DNA of 64,000 nt. Origin: an uncultured Sphingomonadaceae bacterium. Its GTDB lineage: Bacteria > Pseudomonadota > Alphaproteobacteria > Sphingomonadales > Sphingomonadaceae. This document shows positions 60,364 to 64,000 of the stretch, one piece after another. A program made the position numbers and the translations under genes. How positions within the stretch are numbered: the stretch's first letter is position 1; each line of letters opens with the position of its first letter. The DNA is taken from NCBI GenBank assembly GCA_947504025.1, contig CANNFX010000002.1, forward strand, positions 434,001-498,000. The letters are read 5' to 3'. Below the pieces are notes generated by a model. That model did not search any database, was not told the origin of the DNA, and was given only the letters and a program-made list of their open reading frames with translations.

Positions 60364-62031
60364 TCAGTTAACCTGGCTCTTCGGGTCTTCCAGCGAGCTT
60401 ATGTCCTGATCCTGGGAAGCCTGTTCCATCGCAAGCAGGTTAAGTTTGGCCAATCGCCGGGAAACAGTCGTAGCATCCTCGGGACGCCCGTAAAAATAGC
60501 CCTGGCCTTTGAACGGGCCGAGCTTTTTGAGTTGATCGAGAACGACATCATTCTCGATACCTTCAGCTGTTATCGGCAATTTCAAGCCTTCTCCCAGCGA
60601 CACGATTGCATCGACAATCTTGGAGTTGCCGAGGTTCTCGTTCATTTCGGTGACGAAACTGCGATCGATCTTAATCCGGTCGAATGGCAGCGAGCGTAAC
60701 TGTGCCAAGCTTGAATATCCGGTCCCGAAATCATCGAGGCTGATCGCGACACCCTGGTTTTTCAGGCTGGTAATCATCGTGCGAACGACTGCAAGGTTCT
60801 CGTGCAAGCAGCTTTCGGTGATTTCGATTTCCAACCTTGTCGGTGGGAAACCGTGCTTGGTCAGCAGCTTGAGAATTTTCTGCGAGAACCATGGATCACG
60901 CAACTGAACCGGGGAGATGTTGACCGAGAGTGTAAGTTTCGGGTTCCAAGTCTTGGCATCCTCTAAGGCCATGCCAATCAAATGCTCTGACAGGTCGCCA
61001 ATTACACCCATTTCTTCAGCAACTGGGATGAAGATGTCTGGGCCGACAATCCCCATGTCAGGCGAAATCCAGCGCGCTAGCATTTCAAACCCAGCAAGTT
61101 CACCAGTGTTCAGATCGACTTGCTGTTCATAGAACGGCACGAATTCGTTATTCGCTAAACCGCGACGGATTCCCGTTTCGAGCTCTTTGCGGAATCGCTG
61201 TTCGTTTTCCATCGGCGTTTCGAATTGGAAATGGCGATTACGGCCCTGCTTTTTCGCGTGATACATTGCGATGTCAGCACGGTGCATCAGCGTTTTGGCA
61301 AAAGCCGGTCCAGATTGATTGGTGCCAAGGGTGGATAGATCGGCCGTGGCTATGCCCACCGATACCGTCACATCGAGTCCTTGATGGCCGAGCTGGATCG
61401 GCTGCGCGACAGCTTCGATAATAGCTCCTGCATATCGGTCGACCGTCTCGGAATTTTGCGCGTCATAGGCAAAGACGCACGCGAATTCATCGCCGCCAAG
61501 GCGAGCAACTACTGAATCGTTGGGTAGCTCTTGCTGGATGCGATCTGCAGTAATCCGCAGCATTTCGTCTCCGACTGCATGACCGTTTACGTCATTAACC
61601 TGCTTGAAATTGTCGAGGTCGATCATCAAAAAAGCGACGGCATTGCCGCGCTTTTGGGCGGAATTCATCAACTGTTCGGTCGCGGGCGTGATACTGCGGC
61701 GATTCAAACAGCCGGTGAGTTCGTCGGTCTCCGCAAGCAGGCGCGCGGCATCTTCAGCCAATTGGCGGTCGGCAACTTCCTGTGTCAGGTCCCGGTAACG
61801 ACGCCAACCAAATATGATCAAAGCTATGTTTAGCAAAACGGCGTTGACCAGTAAGGCGTCGGGTGCACCGCCGCCTTGGATCAATGCCCGTACGGCTTGT
61901 GGTAGAACACGTCCGCCAGTGCCAAGGAACATGATGATCGCGGCTGCCGCAATGCCAAGCGCGACAATATCACGCCCGGCTTTATCTAGCCGCCTATCAC
62001 CATCATTGCTGATCGGTCTTTGCAAACCCAC
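60364..62031 (-). CDS. Membrane GGDEF-EAL protein
   Basis: A 555-residue protein with two N-terminal helices (about 21-38 and 57-76), a GGDEF domain (ARLGGDEFACVF, GGDEF at 179-183) and an EAL domain. The GGDEF motif is intact, so diguanylate cyclase activity is possible; the inhibitory I-site RxxD is not seen in front of it. The EAL motif reads EML (316-318) but keeps the essential Glu, and DDFGTG (433-438) and the later GYFYGRP are present, so phosphodiesterase activity is plausible. Net effect on c-di-GMP is unknown. The start is a GTG at 62031. Confidence 0.9.
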   Translation of the reverse strand: MGLQRPISNDGDRRLDKAGRDIVALGIAAAAIIMFLGTGGRVLPQAVRALIQGGGAPDALLVNAVLLNIALIIFGWRRYRDLTQEVADRQLAEDAARLLAETDELTGCLNRRSITPATEQLMNSAQKRGNAVAFLMIDLDNFKQVNDVNGHAVGDEMLRITADRIQQELPNDSVVARLGGDEFACVFAYDAQNSETVDRYAGAIIEAVAQPIQLGHQGLDVTVSVGIATADLSTLGTNQSGPAFAKTLMHRADIAMYHAKKQGRNRHFQFETPMENEQRFRKELETGIRRGLANNEFVPFYEQQVDLNTGELAGFEMLARWISPDMGIVGPDIFIPVAEEMGVIGDLSEHLIGMALEDAKTWNPKLTLSVNISPVQLRDPWFSQKILKLLTKHGFPPTRLEIEITESCLHENLAVVRTMITSLKNQGVAISLDDFGTGYSSLAQLRSLPFDRIKIDRSFVTEMNENLGNSKIVDAIVSLGEGLKLPITAEGIENDVVLDQLKKLGPFKGQGYFYGRPEDATTVSRRLAKLNLLAMEQASQDQDISSLEDPKSQVN

Positions 62032-62163
62032 GCGCTGAAACCCCCTCTGAGTACGTGTTCACATCGCATGACACGCTAAATATAGGGTTAACTTCGTTCT
62101 TACTGGAGCAAGTTACGCCAATCCATGTTAGCCAGAGAAAACAACTGCAGGCCGGAGTGATTA

Positions 62164-62577
62164 GTGGCAAAACGATATTGGCTTATGAAGTCGGAACCGT
62201 TCAAATATGGTTGGAATGACCTAGTGGCCGAAAAGGAAGGCACATGGGACGGCGTTCGCAATCATCGTGCGAAGAACAATCTGGCGGCCATGAAAAAAGG
62301 TGAACTGGCGTTCTTCTATCACTCGCGCGAGGGGTTGGAGATTGTCGGCATCGCCGAGATCAGTGTGGATGGTATCATGGACCCGACCGATCCCGAGCAG
62401 AAATGGAACGCCGTCAAGATCGTGCCCGTCAGAAAGTTCGACAAGCCCGTCACGCTCAAGCAAGTAAAGGCTGATCCCCGGCTCACCGAAATGGAACTGG
62501 TCCGCCTGTCTCGACTTTCCGTTAGCGAAGTCACCAAGGAGGAATGGGACATCGTTCTGGAAATGGAAAAGGCGTAA
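62164..62577 (+). CDS. EVE domain protein
   Basis: A 137-residue EVE-domain protein (PUA-like fold): YWLMKSEPFKYGWNDLVAEKEGTWDGVRNHRAKNNLAAMKKGELAFFYHS in outline. EVE domains are thought to bind modified bases in DNA or RNA. Such single-domain genes are common in Alphaproteobacteria with no clear role. The start is a GTG at 62164. Convergent with the ThDP enzyme gene, 4 bp apart. Confidence 0.9.
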   Translation: MAKRYWLMKSEPFKYGWNDLVAEKEGTWDGVRNHRAKNNLAAMKKGELAFFYHSREGLEIVGIAEISVDGIMDPTDPEQKWNAVKIVPVRKFDKPVTLKQVKADPRLTEMELVRLSRLSVSEVTKEEWDIVLEMEKA

Positions 62578-62581
62578 GACT

Positions 62582-64000
62582 TTAGCTTTTGCCGCGTAAC
62601 CCTGAAAGGGTCACGCCGCCTGCCGTCAGCCGTTCGATATCGGTAACAAGGTGCAGAACCCGCAGCCCGTTACGCCCTTTTGCTTCGGCGAGTGCTTCGG
62701 CAAACTGGCTGGTTGTTTCCACACGCTGCGACCATCCACCAAACGCCGTGCCTAGTTTGGCAAAATCGGGGTTTGCAAGCTGTGTTCCCGAAACCCGGCC
62801 AGGATATTCGCGTTCCTGATGCATACGGATCGTTCCGTATGCGCCGTTGTCGACTATGATCACCAGCAGATCACGCCCATATTGCGCAGCCGTCGCCAGC
62901 TCTTGACCGTTCATAAGGAAATCACCGTCGCCGGCTACTGCCACGACGCTACGTTCTGGATGACGGAAAGTTGCAGCAACGGCGGCAGGGACGCCGTAAC
63001 CCATTGCACCGGCGGTGGGTGCGAGCTGGCTGGGATAGCCTTCATAAGGCCAATGGCGGTGCCACCAGCCAGAGAAGTTACCTGCACCGTTGCAGATAAT
63101 TGTATCTGCGGGGAATTGATCACGCATCATGGCGACGCAGGCCGACAGGTCGAGCGTGGAGTTGAATGCGGCCGGATCTGGCGCTGGCGTCGACCATTCC
63201 TTCCATTCGGCATGGGCTACTGCTCCCGCGTCGAAATTGAGGATGTTGTCTTCCCAAAGGGCTGCGCTTTCCGCAAACTCGCCCATGTCGGCGCATAGCG
63301 ATAGATCGGTGCGGTAAACCCGGCCAAGCTCATTTGGGTCCGGGTGGACGTGGATCATGATCTGATCGGGATGGTTGGGCGTAACCAGTTCATATCCATC
63401 GGTCGTTGCCTCGCCCATCCGTGCACCGACCACCAGCAGTAGATCAGCCTGTTTGACACGTTCGACCAGCTTGGGGTTCGGGCCGTAACCCAGATTGCCA
63501 GCATAGACGCTAGATGATGGTGGTACGGCGTCTTGCCTGCGAAAAGCAGTTGCAACAGGAATGCCAATCCGCTCCGCAAAGACCGTAAAGTGTTCGCGCG
63601 CTTTGGCATTCCATCCCGCACCGCCTACAATCGCCACAGGAGATGCTGCATCGCCGATCATTTGCATCATCGTCTGCATCGCGTCGGGACAGATTGCTTG
63701 TGCAGGAGCTACAACAGCAGGGCGGGGCGACCCGGCGACGATCCGGGAGAGCATATCTTCTGGCAGCGCGATTACGACCGGACCAGGGCGCCCCGAAATC
63801 GCGACCGACCATGCACGGGCAATATATTCGGGAATGCGGTGTTCGTCATCGATCCGAGTTGCCCATTTGGCGATGGGCGCGAAGAATGCTGGGAAGTCGA
63901 CTTCCTGGAAGCCTTCGCGATCACGCATCCGGCTATCCACATCGCCGATAAACAGGATCATCGGCTGCGAATCCTGCATCGCAACATGAACACCAATCGT
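62582..64000 (-). CDS. ThDP-dependent enzyme, acetolactate synthase-like (5' end missing)
   Basis: A gene that runs off the window: the frame is still open at 64000, so the first roughly 80-100 residues are outside. The visible 472 codons cover the end of the Pyr domain (IGVHVAMQDSQPMILFIGDV), the central domain and the ThDP-binding domain with GDGDFLMNGQELATAAQYG. It fits the acetolactate synthase/benzoylformate decarboxylase family. No regulatory subunit gene lies next to it, so it is probably not IlvB; the substrate is unknown. Confidence 0.85.
   Translation of the reverse strand, partial: TIGVHVAMQDSQPMILFIGDVDSRMRDREGFQEVDFPAFFAPIAKWATRIDDEHRIPEYIARAWSVAISGRPGPVVIALPEDMLSRIVAGSPRPAVVAPAQAICPDAMQTMMQMIGDAASPVAIVGGAGWNAKAREHFTVFAERIGIPVATAFRRQDAVPPSSSVYAGNLGYGPNPKLVERVKQADLLLVVGARMGEATTDGYELVTPNHPDQIMIHVHPDPNELGRVYRTDLSLCADMGEFAESAALWEDNILNFDAGAVAHAEWKEWSTPAPDPAAFNSTLDLSACVAMMRDQFPADTIICNGAGNFSGWWHRHWPYEGYPSQLAPTAGAMGYGVPAAVAATFRHPERSVVAVAGDGDFLMNGQELATAAQYGRDLLVIIVDNGAYGTIRMHQEREYPGRVSGTQLANPDFAKLGTAFGGWSQRVETTSQFAEALAEAKGRNGLRVLHLVTDIERLTAGGVTLSGLRGKS

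Overview
The window reads as a continuous piece of an alphaproteobacterial chromosome, most likely order Sphingomonadales and plausibly family Erythrobacteraceae. This rests on gene content and order judged by eye: a cell-envelope cluster rpsB-tsf-pyrH-frr-uppS-cdsA-dxr-rseP-bamA-skp-fabZ that lacks lpxD/lpxA/lpxB, ccmCDEFGHI for c-type cytochromes, a mitochondrial-type complex I accessory subunit, DUF6456 and SIMPL proteins, and a gene-transfer-agent-type holin. No insertion sequence, integrase, CRISPR array, rRNA or complete prophage was seen. Almost all DNA is coding.

Layout. 1-3.1 kb: tail of an unidentified gene, then accC, accB, aroQ, a lone GTA-type holin and tRNA-Pro. 3.2-6.2 kb: yajC-secD-secF. 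6.2-9.4 kb: a glycosyltransferase coupled to an XRE regulator, a divergent DUF6456 gene, a small membrane protein, and a uracil-DNA glycosylase overlapping uup (ABC-F). 11.3-15.7 kb: SIMPL protein, a PepSY/response regulator/histidine kinase locus, and an exported alpha/beta hydrolase. 15.7-20.2 kb: chorismate mutase divergent from polyprenyl diphosphate synthase, hrpB helicase, complex I subunit, and the SRP RNA gene. 20.2-22.4 kb: dnaX-ybaB. 22.4-25.9 kb: an accessory block with a small membrane protein and a marR / S9-peptidase operon behind a striking palindromic operator, the operon lying between two near-identical 34-bp direct repeats. 25.9-30.6 kb: lon, hupB, a lipoprotein and rlmB. 30.8-34.3 kb: tRNA-Tyr, an orphan small gene, a FabH-like ketosynthase, psd-pssA, and a small membrane protein gene with a LexA box inside its promoter. 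34.7-47.2 kb: the translation/envelope cluster, interrupted between tsf and pyrH by two orphan genes and ending in rpmE. 47.2-49.8 kb: MOSC protein, prolyl-4-hydroxylase-like oxygenase, tRNA-His, leucine dehydrogenase-like enzyme. 49.9-54.7 kb: cytochrome c maturation. 54.8-64 kb: kup, septation protein, ftsY-mtaB-dapF, a GGDEF-EAL protein, an EVE protein, and the 3' part of a ThDP enzyme gene.

How the genes fit together. Much of the window is housekeeping: fatty acid and phospholipid synthesis (accBC, fabZ, cdsA, psd, pssA), isoprenoid and undecaprenyl carriers (dxr, uppS, ispB), protein export and outer-membrane assembly (secDF-yajC, ftsY, ffs, rseP, bamA, skp), and translation. The missing lpx genes agree with the glycosphingolipid outer membranes known for sphingomonads.

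The least ordinary parts are (1) the MarR-controlled lipoprotein peptidase operon with its 19-bp-armed operator and flanking repeats, (2) the SOS-type promoter driving an 89-residue single-pass membrane protein that converges on pssA, (3) the XRE regulator with a degenerate S24-like domain coupled to a glycosyltransferase, and (4) the orphan insertion between tsf and pyrH. All family assignments come from reading motifs; no database search was run.
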